Assembly (NCBI GenBank): GCA_964496575.1
Contig: CAZCAC010000089.1
Span: 1-34,961, forward strand
Direction of reading: 5' to 3'
Source: CAZCAC01 sp964496575
GTDB lineage: Bacteria; Planctomycetota; UBA1135; GCA-002686595
Length of the DNA stretch: 34,961 nt
In this document: positions 1-7,399 of the stretch, one piece after another
How positions within the stretch are numbered: the stretch's first letter is position 1
How the letters are laid out: every line of letters starts with the position of its first letter
Made by a program: the position numbers and the translations under genes
Notes under the pieces: generated by a model
Databases searched by the model: none
Told to the model about the DNA's origin: nothing
Seen by the model: only the letters and a program-made list of their open reading frames with translations

Positions 1-146
1 ACCCGGATCGGGGCTTCCCTCCATCGACGCGAAGACTCCATTCAATCGTGATCTCCTCGTGAGGAATGAAAACGCGATCGGACCGATGATCGGGAAACAC
101 GAACGAACCGCCTCGCCCGAGGCACTCTTCCGACAAGGAATACCCG
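1..146. other. Left-edge non-coding stretch
   Basis: No convincing gene is visible here. Reading frames that cross it on either strand continue antisense or out of frame through the spondin-domain gene and have no family features. The only recognisable element is the ribosome binding site AAGGAA at 135-140, which serves the gene starting at 147. A promoter presumably lies here, but I cannot point to hexamers with confidence. Confidence 0.5.
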
Positions 147-827
147 ATGAACTCGATTCGCACCCTCACCATCACGGCCTGCGGTCTCGCCACTGCCATC
201 ACCATCTGGGCCAGCGCCGGTGCCGCGCCCGCGCCCGACAGCGACTCCGAACGGTTCGAGGTGACGATCACCAACGTCACCAAGGGTCAGATCTTCGCCC
301 CGGCGCTGGTCATCACCCACGACGGGACCTTCAGTCTGTTCGAGCTCGGCGAGCCCGCCTCGATGGAGCTCGCCCACCTCGCCGAGGAAGGGGATCCGAG
401 CCTCCTCGACGCGGCCGTCAAGGCCCATTCCGGCACCTTCCACACCAACGACAGCGGCGGGCTCCTGATGCCCGGCGAATCGACCACGGTGGTGATCGCC
501 GCCGACCAGTACCACCCCTACATCAGCGTCGCTGGCATGCTCGTCTCGACCAACGACGGCTTCTTCGCCATCCGTGACGCGGTGACGCCCCTCGGGACTT
601 CCCGTCAGCTGGCGCGCGTCTACGACGCGGGCAGCGAGTTCAACTCCGAGGATTGCATGTTCATCCCCGGTCCCCCCTGCGGCATGGGTGGTGCGCACGA
701 TCCCACGCCCGCCGAAGACTACGTCCGCATCCACGAGGGCGTCCAGGGCACCGGCGGCCTGGCACCGGCCACGTACGACTGGCGTGGCGGTGCAGCCGAG
801 ATCACGATCAAGCGCATGGGTTCGTAG
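147..827 (+). CDS. Secreted spondin-domain (Spondin_N) protein
   Basis: A 226-residue exported protein. Residues 1-27 look like a Sec signal peptide, with a hydrophobic stretch ending in the Ala-rich ASAGAAPA region. The mature part opens with FEVTITNVTKGQIFAP and continues through a SLFELGEPAS block, which I recognise as the bacterial form of the spondin N-terminal domain. In animals this domain occurs in extracellular-matrix proteins; in bacteria its role is not established. A two-Cys segment near residues 170-180 could form a disulfide. The ATG at 147 is supported by AAGGAA six bases upstream and by the signal peptide directly after it. The gene stands alone and is convergent with the cupin gene. 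Domain assignment is fairly secure; function is unknown. Confidence 0.85.
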   Translation: MNSIRTLTITACGLATAITIWASAGAAPAPDSDSERFEVTITNVTKGQIFAPALVITHDGTFSLFELGEPASMELAHLAEEGDPSLLDAAVKAHSGTFHTNDSGGLLMPGESTTVVIAADQYHPYISVAGMLVSTNDGFFAIRDAVTPLGTSRQLARVYDAGSEFNSEDCMFIPGPPCGMGGAHDPTPAEDYVRIHEGVQGTGGLAPATYDWRGGAAEITIKRMGS

Positions 828-837
828 ATTCCCGGTG

Positions 838-890
838 GCCGGTGCGACACCGGCGAACTCGGCCTCCGCGGCACTGCGCCGTGGAGGCCG
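838..890. terminator. Tandem hairpins between convergent genes
   Basis: Two hairpins fill the gap between the spondin and cupin genes. The first is a perfect 7-bp stem (GCCGGTG 838-844, loop CGA, CACCGGC 848-854). The second has arms CGGCCTCC at 860-867 and GGAGGCCG at 883-890, a G.U pair, an inner CGGC/GCCG and a 5-nt loop, 13 pairs in all. Neither is followed by a T-run, so termination in both directions is inferred from position and stem strength. Confidence 0.55.
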
Positions 891-914
891 ACTCGTGTCA
901 CCTCCAGACAACGA

Positions 915-1283
915 TCATTCCAGCCACTCGTACTTCTCGACGGTGATCTCCGCCTGCACCTCACCGGTGTGGTGAATCCCCGCCGGCTCGAAGAGCACCA
1001 GCTTGACCGGCTCCCGCGGGATCACGCGGTGCTCGCGGCCGCGCTCGACGATGCAGAATTCGCCGGGCTGCAGCGTCGTCACCTCGCCCTCGACCTCCAC
1101 GTCGAGGACTCCCTCGACGACCCAGAAGAGCTCATCCTCGCGCTCGTGTACGTGGAGCGGGACCTTGTCCCCTTCCAGGAGCGCCACCTTGACGTGCTGG
1201 CCATTCAACTCGCCGATGATCTTCGGGGTGAAGGTCCGGGTGACCTTCGCGAAGCACTGTTCCAGGTTGACCTTCGCGGCCAT
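915..1283 (-). CDS. Small single-domain cupin protein
   Basis: A 122-residue soluble protein that is a single cupin barrel. Cupin motif 1 is complete: HVHEREDELFWVVEG gives the two His, the Glu and the closing Gly that usually bind a divalent metal. Motif 2 is recognisable around GEFCIVERGREHRV, which supplies the third His. I chose the ATG at 1283 because AAAGGAGG lies five bases upstream at 1289-1296; an in-frame extension to 1316 adds only 11 low-complexity residues. It lies 48 bp behind the PQQ-propeller gene on the same strand, so the two may be co-transcribed. Substrate cannot be inferred; related small cupins include sugar isomerases, dioxygenases and sensor-like proteins. Confidence 0.85.
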   Translation of the reverse strand: MAAKVNLEQCFAKVTRTFTPKIIGELNGQHVKVALLEGDKVPLHVHEREDELFWVVEGVLDVEVEGEVTTLQPGEFCIVERGREHRVIPREPVKLVLFEPAGIHHTGEVQAEITVEKYEWLE

Positions 1284-1331
1284 GATCGCCTCCTTTGCTG
1301 GCGGTTTCGGGGGCACGGGGGGGCGGAGTGA

Positions 1332-2621
1332 CTACTCCGCGCGGAGGTCCGCGCAGACGAGCACCTCGTCGTTGCGAGCGAAGACGTGACCGTAGGCGAA
1401 CGCCGGGTGCGACCAGCAGACGCCGCCGCGGCGGTCGAGCTGGGCGAGCGTCGGCTCGATCAGCCTGGCCCGGGAGAGCTCCCGGAAACCCTCGGGGGAG
1501 AGCTCCCCGATCAGGAGCTCGCCGCGCTCGTTGAACATCCAGGTGCGGTCGCCGTTCTGGACGAAGTGGATGTTGGACCAGCGCGCCTTGGGGGTCGCGG
1601 TCAGGTCCTCCCACACGCGCTCCCCGTCGGCGAGGCGCAAGCAGCGCAGCTGGCCGTAGCTGTCCACGCCGTAGATGTGCTCTCCGAGAATCAGGGGCGT
1701 GGAGATGATGCCCTGCAGGGCGTCGGTCTTGATCTCGTTCTGGCCGCGGCGCCGCCACAGCTTCTCGACCTCGAGCTCGTCCGGGTCGAGGGCTAGGGCC
1801 AGGGCGCCGTCGTAGAAGGCGGTGAACAGGAGGAGGTCCTCGTGGTGCACCGGCGCCGCGACGCCCAGCGGCATGTTCCTCGGCTTGAACGGATACTCCC
1901 AGCACAGCTCGCCCGTCTTCGGACTCACCCCGACGATGCGATCGCCGGTCATGCAGACCAGGATGCGCTCGCCGGCGTGATCGATGACGATCGGCGCGGA
2001 GTAGTTGCCGCGGTCGGAGAGCGAGCGCCAGCGCTCCTCGCCCTTCTCCAGGTCGAACGCGACGAGGTACGCGTCCATTCCCGAGGCGGGCACGATGAGC
2101 AAGTCGTCCTCGACCACCGGCGAGGCGGCGATCCCCCAGATCGGCATCTGGATGTCGTACTCCTCGTTCAGGTCGTGCTTCCAGAGCACGTCCCCTTTTG
2201 CGGCGTGGAAGCAGAACAGGTGACCGGCGGTACCCAGGCTGTAGGCCTTGGCCCCGTGAACGAGCACCGAGCAGCGCGGCCCCGCGTCGTAGCTGATGCG
2301 GCCGTAGTCGCAGGCGTAGGTGTGGCTCCAGAGCACCTCACCGCTCTTCCAGTCGAAGCAGTGGACCCGCTCGACCTCCTCCTCCTCGGTGAGTCGGTCG
2401 GAGACGTAGACGCGGCCGCCCCACACGGTCGGACCGCTGTACCCGGCGCCGATCGGCGCGCGCCAGCGGAGCTCCAGCCGCTCCGCGGGAAAGGCCTCGA
2501 CGAGGCCCGTCTCCGCCCACGTGCCGTCGCGTCGCGGCCCGCGCCACTGGGGCCAGTCTTCGGCCTCGGCGGGGGCGCCCTGGAGGATCAGCGGAAGGAG
2601 GACGAGGGAGGTCGAGAGCAT
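1332..2621 (-). CDS. Secreted PQQ-like beta-propeller repeat protein
   Basis: A 429-residue exported protein. Residues 1-20 form a signal peptide (MLSTSLVLLPLILQGAPAEA), followed at once by DWPQWRGPRRDG, the opening typical of planctomycete PQQ-like propeller proteins. The rest is a series of blades of the form G-x-VYVxD or hYSLGT followed by CFDWKSGEVLWSH, CFHAAKGDVLWKH, AFDLEKGEERWRS, GVSPKTGELCWEY and CLRLADGERVWED, that is, repeated A-x-D-x-K-T-G-E-x-x-W motifs. The reading frame stays open upstream to 3023, but that part is antisense to the amidohydrolase and lacks a signal, so the ATG at 2621 is preferred. Cofactor binding is not implied; such proteins often act as scaffolds. Divergent from the amidohydrolase, upstream of the cupin. 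Confidence 0.88.
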   Translation of the reverse strand: MLSTSLVLLPLILQGAPAEAEDWPQWRGPRRDGTWAETGLVEAFPAERLELRWRAPIGAGYSGPTVWGGRVYVSDRLTEEEEVERVHCFDWKSGEVLWSHTYACDYGRISYDAGPRCSVLVHGAKAYSLGTAGHLFCFHAAKGDVLWKHDLNEEYDIQMPIWGIAASPVVEDDLLIVPASGMDAYLVAFDLEKGEERWRSLSDRGNYSAPIVIDHAGERILVCMTGDRIVGVSPKTGELCWEYPFKPRNMPLGVAAPVHHEDLLLFTAFYDGALALALDPDELEVEKLWRRRGQNEIKTDALQGIISTPLILGEHIYGVDSYGQLRCLRLADGERVWEDLTATPKARWSNIHFVQNGDRTWMFNERGELLIGELSPEGFRELSRARLIEPTLAQLDRRGGVCWSHPAFAYGHVFARNDEVLVCADLRAE

Positions 2622-2658
2622 GTCGGCAGTGGTTCGGGGAGAGGGGAAAGGGGGCTCG

Positions 2659-2664
2659 AGCCTA
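2659..2664 (-). promoter_or_regulatory. Extended -10 for PQQ-propeller gene
   Basis: On the minus strand the sequence reads GTGCTAGGCT, an extended -10 (TGC plus TAGGCT). It lies 37 nt before the ATG at 2621. Almost the same string, GTGCTAGGAT, precedes the gene at 22031. No -35 match is seen, and no clear ribosome binding site precedes the ATG. Confidence 0.35.
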
Positions 2665-2670
2665 GCACCG

Positions 2671-2699
2671 TTGCTTCCGGAGGCGCCAGAGTTTGCAAT
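2671..2699 (+). promoter_or_regulatory. Putative promoter of amidohydrolase gene
   Basis: TTGCTT at 2671-2676 and TGCAAT at 2694-2699 are separated by exactly 17 nt. They match TTGACA in three positions and TATAAT in four. The predicted transcript start would leave a leader of about 30 nt before the GTG at 2737, with GGAG at 2726-2729. It overlaps the divergent PQQ promoter region, so the two genes may be coordinated. Confidence 0.35.
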
Positions 2700-2736
2700 T
2701 GCAGTCCTCCCAGCGATCCCGACCCGGAGCTCCGAA

Positions 2737-4452
2737 GTGACCCGATCGATCCGATTCCAGCGTCTGCTCCTCTCCGCCGCCTCACTCGCGCTGCTCCTCA
2801 CCGGCTGCGCCAGTACGGAAGGCGGCGCTCCTGGCCACGCCGACCTCGTCCTGATGGGGGGGCGAATCGTCACCGTCGACGACGATGTTCCCGAGGCGCA
2901 GGCGCTGGCGGTCGAAGGAGACCGGATCATCGCCGTGGGCAGCGACGCGGAGATCCGGCCGCTGATCGGGCCGGGGACGGAGGTGATCGACCTCGAGCAG
3001 CGCCTCGCCATCCCCGGCTTCATCGAGGCCCACGCACACTTCCTCTCGATCGGCGATGCCCAGCTGCAGCTCGACCTGACGACGGCGTCGAGCTGGGACG
3101 AGATCGTCGCGATGGTTGCCGCCGCCGCCCTCGAAGCCGAGGACGGCCAGCTGATCCGCGGGCGCGGCTGGCACCAGGAGAAGTGGGACAGTACCCCCGA
3201 ACCGAACGTCGACGGCGTTCCGCTGCATCACTCGCTCAGCGCCGTCTCACCTGACAATCCGGTGATCCTGCGCCATGCCAGCGGGCACGCGAGCTTCGCC
3301 AACGGACGGGCGATGGAGATGTGCGGCATCGACGCCGACACGCCCGATCCATCGGGCGGCGAGGTGATCCGCGACGCCGCGGGGAATCCGACGGGGCACT
3401 TTCGCGAGACCGCCTCGGGACTCCTGGGCGCGGCGGCGAAGGGCGCGACCCCGGTGCCCGACCGGCGGCGCGCGGAGCTGTCGATCGAGGAGCTGCTCGC
3501 CAAGGGCGTGACCACCATCTACGACGCCGGCTCCACCTTCGGCGACGTCGAGCTGTACCGGGAGATGGTCGACGAGGGCTCGATGGGCGTGCGGCTGTGG
3601 ATCATGCTGCGCACCTCGAACGCGCGCCTCGCCGAGGGGCTGGCCGAGCACCGGATGATCGGCTACGGCGACGAGCGCCTCACCGTCCGCGCAATCAAGC
3701 AGTACATCGACGGCGCGCTGGGGGCGCACGGTGCCTGGCTGCTCGAGCCGTACGGCGACATGCCGGAGAGCTGCGGGCTGAACGTGGCCCCGCTCGAGGA
3801 GCTCGAGGAGACGGCGTATCTGGCGCTCGAGCACGGCTACCAGCTGTGCACGCACGCGATCGGCGACCGCGGCAACCGCGAGACGCTCGACCTGTACGAA
3901 CGGGTCTTCTCGGAGGTCCCGAACGGGACAGAGCTACGCTGGCGGATCGAGCACGCCCAGCACCTCGATCCCGCGGACGTGCCGCGCTTCGCCGAGCTCG
4001 GCGTGATCGCGGCGATGCAGGGGGTGCACTGCACCTCCGACGCGCCGTACGTCGTCGCGCGCCTGGACGAGGAGCGGGCGCGGACCGGGGCGTACGTCTG
4101 GCGCGACCTCCTGAACGTGGGCGCGGTGATCGCCAACGGCACCGACGCGCCGGTCGAGGACGTCGATCCCATTCCCTGCTACTACTCGACCGTCTCGCGG
4201 CGGCGGGCGGACGGTGTGGTCTTCTACGGCGAACAGCGGCTGAGCCGGATGGAGGCCCTGCGCTCCTACACCCTGGACGCGGCGTACTCGGGTTTCGAGG
4301 AGAAGCTGAAGGGCTCCATCATGGTCGGCAAGCTCGCCGACATCGTGGTGCTCTCCCGGGACATCACCGCGGTACCGGAGGAGGAGATCCTGGGTACGGA
4401 GGTGGTCTACACCATCGTGGGGGGGGAAGTCGCCTACCGGATTGACGAATAG
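2737..4452 (+). CDS. Lipoprotein amidohydrolase, YtcJ/family 3 type
   Basis: A 571-residue metal-dependent hydrolase of the amidohydrolase_3 (YtcJ-like) family. Residues 1-24 are a lipoprotein signal ending in the lipobox LTGC, with Cys24 as the lipidation site. Metal-site elements are all visible: HxH at His99/His101 (EAHAHF), His373 in CTHAIGDRGN, His406 in IEHAQ and Asp470 in NGTDAPVED. The C-terminal KLADIVVLSRD segment is the usual return to the small beta domain. I chose GTG at 2737 because GGAG lies seven bases upstream and it places the lipoprotein signal at the N-terminus; an open frame back to 2521 is antisense to the PQQ gene. Family members hydrolyse C-N bonds such as formamides or cyclic amides; the substrate here is unknown. 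A cell-envelope location is unusual for this family. Confidence 0.9.
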   Translation: MTRSIRFQRLLLSAASLALLLTGCASTEGGAPGHADLVLMGGRIVTVDDDVPEAQALAVEGDRIIAVGSDAEIRPLIGPGTEVIDLEQRLAIPGFIEAHAHFLSIGDAQLQLDLTTASSWDEIVAMVAAAALEAEDGQLIRGRGWHQEKWDSTPEPNVDGVPLHHSLSAVSPDNPVILRHASGHASFANGRAMEMCGIDADTPDPSGGEVIRDAAGNPTGHFRETASGLLGAAAKGATPVPDRRRAELSIEELLAKGVTTIYDAGSTFGDVELYREMVDEGSMGVRLWIMLRTSNARLAEGLAEHRMIGYGDERLTVRAIKQYIDGALGAHGAWLLEPYGDMPESCGLNVAPLEELEETAYLALEHGYQLCTHAIGDRGNRETLDLYERVFSEVPNGTELRWRIEHAQHLDPADVPRFAELGVIAAMQGVHCTSDAPYVVARLDEERARTGAYVWRDLLNVGAVIANGTDAPVEDVDPIPCYYSTVSRRRADGVVFYGEQRLSRMEALRSYTLDAAYSGFEEKLKGSIMVGKLADIVVLSRDITAVPEEEILGTEVVYTIVGGEVAYRIDE

Positions 4453-4466
4453 CGCCGCTATTCGTC
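4444..4466. terminator. Perfect hairpin over the stop codon of the amidohydrolase
   Basis: GACGAATAGC (4444-4453), loop GCC, GCTATTCGTC (4457-4466) form a perfect 10-bp stem. The left arm contains the TAG stop codon of the amidohydrolase, and the right arm ends eight bases before the stop of aceE on the other strand. No T-run follows on either strand. Position between convergent genes supports a two-way terminator. Confidence 0.6.
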
Positions 4467-4473
4467 TTGCGCA

Positions 4474-7158
4474 TCATCCCCCCAACAGATCGCGGTTTGG
4501 CTTCACCTCGCCTATCCCGAGCTCCTCCCGCGCCCGTTCCACGATCGAAGCGGGGAGCGCTCCATCCCTGGCCAGCGCCGACAGGGTCGCCAGGACGATG
4601 TGCTCGGTGTCGATCTCGAAGAAGCTCCGCAGCGCCTCCCGCGTATCGCTCCGGCCGTAGCCGTCAGTGCCCAGCACGCTGAAGCGGCGGGGGACCCAGC
4701 GAGAGACGAGCTCGGGGACCGACTTGATGAAGTCGCTCGCGGCGATGACCGGGCCCTCGCCCGACTCGAGGCACTCGGTGACGTACGGGGTCCGCGCCCC
4801 GCCGGGGTGCTTCAGGGCATGGTCCTCGGCATCGAGGGCGTCGCGGCGCAGCTCGCCGTAGCTCGTCACGCTCCACACCTCGGCCGCGACGTCGTACTTC
4901 TCGGCGAGGAGCTCCTGCGCGGCCAGCACGTTGCGGAGGATCGGGCCCGAGCCGAGGAGCTGCGCCTTGTGCCTTCCCTGGGCCGGTGCTTCCCGCAGGC
5001 GGTACATCCCGCGGATGATCCCCTCGCGCGAACCCTCGGGCATCGCCGGCATCACGAACGGTTCGTTGTAGAGCGCGAGGTAGTAGAAGACGTCCTGCTC
5101 GCGCTCGACCATCTCCTTCAAGCCCTCCTCGATCAAGACCGCGACCTCGTAGGCGAACGCGGGGTCGTAGGCGCGGCACGAGGGGACCGTCGACGCGGTC
5201 AGCAAGCTGTGGCCGTCCTGGTGCTGAAGGCCCTCGCCATTCAGCGTCGTCCGGCCGGCCGTGGCGCCGAGCAGGAAGCCGCGGCCCCGCTGATCCGCGA
5301 AGGCCCAGATCGAGTCGCCGATCCGCTGGAAACCGAACATCGAGTAGAAGATGTAGAAGGGAACCATCGGCTGCGCATTGGTCGCGTAGCTGGTGCCCGC
5401 GGCGGTGAAGGAGGCCATCGCGCCCGCCTCGGTGATCCCCTCCTCGAGGATCTGACCCGTCTCGCTCTCGCGGTAGGTGAGCAGGAACTCCTCGTCGACC
5501 GGCGTGTAGCGCTGGCCGAGCGCCGAGTAAATCTTGAACTCGGTGAAGAGCGGGTCCATGCCGAAGGTGCGCGCCTCGTCGGGCACGATCGGCACCACGC
5601 GGGCGCCGAAGTTCTCGTCCGCGATCATGTTGCGCAGCATCCGGGCGAAGGCCATGGTCGTCGACGCCTCGACACCGGCCGCCTCGGTGCCGGCGTGGAA
5701 CTCGGTGAAGACTTTCTCCCGCGGCAGCTCCACCGGAACCGACTGCACCACCCGCCGCGGCATCACCCCGCCGAGCGCCTCGCGACGCTCCAGCAGGTAC
5801 CTGACCTCCTCGCTGTCGGGGCCGGGGTGGTAGAAGGGCGGCTGCGCGATGTCGTCGTCGGCGATCGGCAGCTCGAGGCGGTCGCGGAAGACCTTGAGCT
5901 CCTCCTCGGAGAGCTTCTTCACCTGGTGCGTGACGTTGCGCCCCTCGACCTCGTCACCCAGGGTCCAGCCCTTGACCGTCTTGGTCAGGATCACCGTCGG
6001 CTGGCCCTTCACCTCGGTCGCCGCCTTGTACGCCGCGTACAGCTTGCGGTAGTCGTGTCCGCCGCGGCGCAGGTGCTCGATCTGGGAGTCGGTCAGGGGC
6101 TCGACCAGCTTCCGCAAGCCCTCGTTCGCGCCGAAGAAGTGCTCGCGCACCTCCGCGCCCGATTCGGAGGGGTAGCGCTGGAAGTCTCCGTCGAGGACCT
6201 CGTTCATCCGGGCGACGAGCAGGCCGTCGTCGTCCCTCTTCAACAGCTCGTCCCACTCGGTGCCCCAGATGACCTTGATCACCTGCCAGCCCGCGCCGCG
6301 GAAGACCGCCTCCAGCTCCTGCACGATCTTGCCGTTGCCGCGCACGGGTCCGTCGAGACGCTGGAGGTTGCAGTTGACCACGAAGGTCAGGTTGTCGAGC
6401 CCCTCGCGCGCGGCGAGGGTCAGCGCGGCGAGCGACTCCGGCTCGTCGGTCTCGCCGTCGCCGAGGAAGGCCCACACGCGCCTATCGCTCGTGTCGGCGA
6501 GCCCGCGCGCGTGCAGGTAGCGCAGGAAGCGCGCCTGGTAGATCGCGTTCAGCGGCGAGAGCCCCATCGACACCGTCGGGAACTCCCAGAAGTCGGGCAT
6601 CAACCGCGGGTGCGGGTAGCTCGAGCAGCCGCCGCCGCCGGCCTCGCGCCGGAACTCGTCGAGCTTCGTCTCGGAGAGGCGTCCCTCGAGGAAGGCGCGC
6701 GCGTAGATCCCCGGCGCCGCGTGCCCTTGAAAGCTGACGAGGTCGCCGCCGCCGGGGTGGTCCTTGCCGCGGAAGAAGTGGTTGAAGCCGACCTCGTAGA
6801 GGCTCGCCGCGGAGGCGTAGGAGGAGAGGTGACCGCCGAGGCCTGGGTAGGCGTTGTTGGCGCGCGTCACCATCGCCACCGCGTTCCAGCGGATCAGCCG
6901 CCGGATGCGCCGCTCCATCTGCTCGTCGCCGGGGAACTCCGGCTCCTGCTCGGGGCTGATCGTGTTGATGTAGCGCGTCTGCGTGGTCGGCGGCAAGCCG
7001 AGGTTCAGCTGCCGCGCGCGCTTGAGGACCTTGTAGAGCAGGAACTGGGCGCGAGTCGGCCCGTCGGTCTCGACGACGTCGTTCAGCGACTCGATCCAGT
7101 CACCGGTCTGCTGCGGGTCGGGGTCGGGTAGCTGTTCCTTGAACTCTTCGAAGATCAT
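4474..7158 (-). CDS. aceE: Pyruvate dehydrogenase E1 component, homodimeric type
   Basis: An 894-residue E1 subunit close to the usual length of the homodimeric enzyme (887 in E. coli). It decarboxylates pyruvate with thiamine diphosphate and passes the acetyl group to the lipoyl domain of E2. The thiamine diphosphate motif is intact: GDGETDEPES at about 233-242, then NCNLQRLDGPVRGN about 20 residues later. The active-site loop His is present in THQVKK, as in the E. coli enzyme. The N-terminal segment, including WIESLNDVVE and RARQLNLGLPPTTQT, is typical of AceE. The open frame extends upstream to 7803, but the ATG at 7158 gives the family N-terminus, with GGGAG about 8 nt before it. No E2 or E3 gene lies in the window. 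Convergent with the amidohydrolase and divergent from the GH95 gene. Confidence 0.96.
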   Translation of the reverse strand: MIFEEFKEQLPDPDPQQTGDWIESLNDVVETDGPTRAQFLLYKVLKRARQLNLGLPPTTQTRYINTISPEQEPEFPGDEQMERRIRRLIRWNAVAMVTRANNAYPGLGGHLSSYASAASLYEVGFNHFFRGKDHPGGGDLVSFQGHAAPGIYARAFLEGRLSETKLDEFRREAGGGGCSSYPHPRLMPDFWEFPTVSMGLSPLNAIYQARFLRYLHARGLADTSDRRVWAFLGDGETDEPESLAALTLAAREGLDNLTFVVNCNLQRLDGPVRGNGKIVQELEAVFRGAGWQVIKVIWGTEWDELLKRDDDGLLVARMNEVLDGDFQRYPSESGAEVREHFFGANEGLRKLVEPLTDSQIEHLRRGGHDYRKLYAAYKAATEVKGQPTVILTKTVKGWTLGDEVEGRNVTHQVKKLSEEELKVFRDRLELPIADDDIAQPPFYHPGPDSEEVRYLLERREALGGVMPRRVVQSVPVELPREKVFTEFHAGTEAAGVEASTTMAFARMLRNMIADENFGARVVPIVPDEARTFGMDPLFTEFKIYSALGQRYTPVDEEFLLTYRESETGQILEEGITEAGAMASFTAAGTSYATNAQPMVPFYIFYSMFGFQRIGDSIWAFADQRGRGFLLGATAGRTTLNGEGLQHQDGHSLLTASTVPSCRAYDPAFAYEVAVLIEEGLKEMVEREQDVFYYLALYNEPFVMPAMPEGSREGIIRGMYRLREAPAQGRHKAQLLGSGPILRNVLAAQELLAEKYDVAAEVWSVTSYGELRRDALDAEDHALKHPGGARTPYVTECLESGEGPVIAASDFIKSVPELVSRWVPRRFSVLGTDGYGRSDTREALRSFFEIDTEHIVLATLSALARDGALPASIVERAREELGIGEVKPNRDLLGG

Positions 7159-7367
7159 CTCTTGGTCTCCCTTCGGTCCTCTTCGCGGGTGATACCGAAG
7201 CTCCGGGGGTCGTGGGGATCGTTGGCGCGGCGAGGCGAGCCCGACATCTTGGGTTACGAGAGCCCAGGAGCCAATGGTCCGGGGAAACGGGACTTTCGAA
7301 ACCGTGGTCGGGATGACCCGGATTGGCGACCTCTCACTCCGATGTGTTCGGGCCCCCGGGCAGGGCC

Positions 7368-7373
7368 TACAAT
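7368..7373 (+). promoter_or_regulatory. -10 element of GH95 gene
   Basis: TACAAT at 7368-7373 is a good -10 match in the 241-bp divergent spacer between aceE and the GH95 gene. It predicts a leader of about 20 nt with AGGAA at 7390-7394. No convincing -35 sits 16-18 nt upstream. No clear promoter was found for aceE in the same spacer. Confidence 0.4.
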
Positions 7374-7399
7374 GGGACCGTCCCCACTCAGGAACTCTC

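Noticed and set aside
4600..7131. Long plus-strand open frame (843 codons) opposite aceE
   Set aside because: It is exactly antisense to a well-supported enzyme gene, is rich in Arg, Leu, Val, Asp and Gly as expected for the reverse of GC-rich codons, and has no family features.
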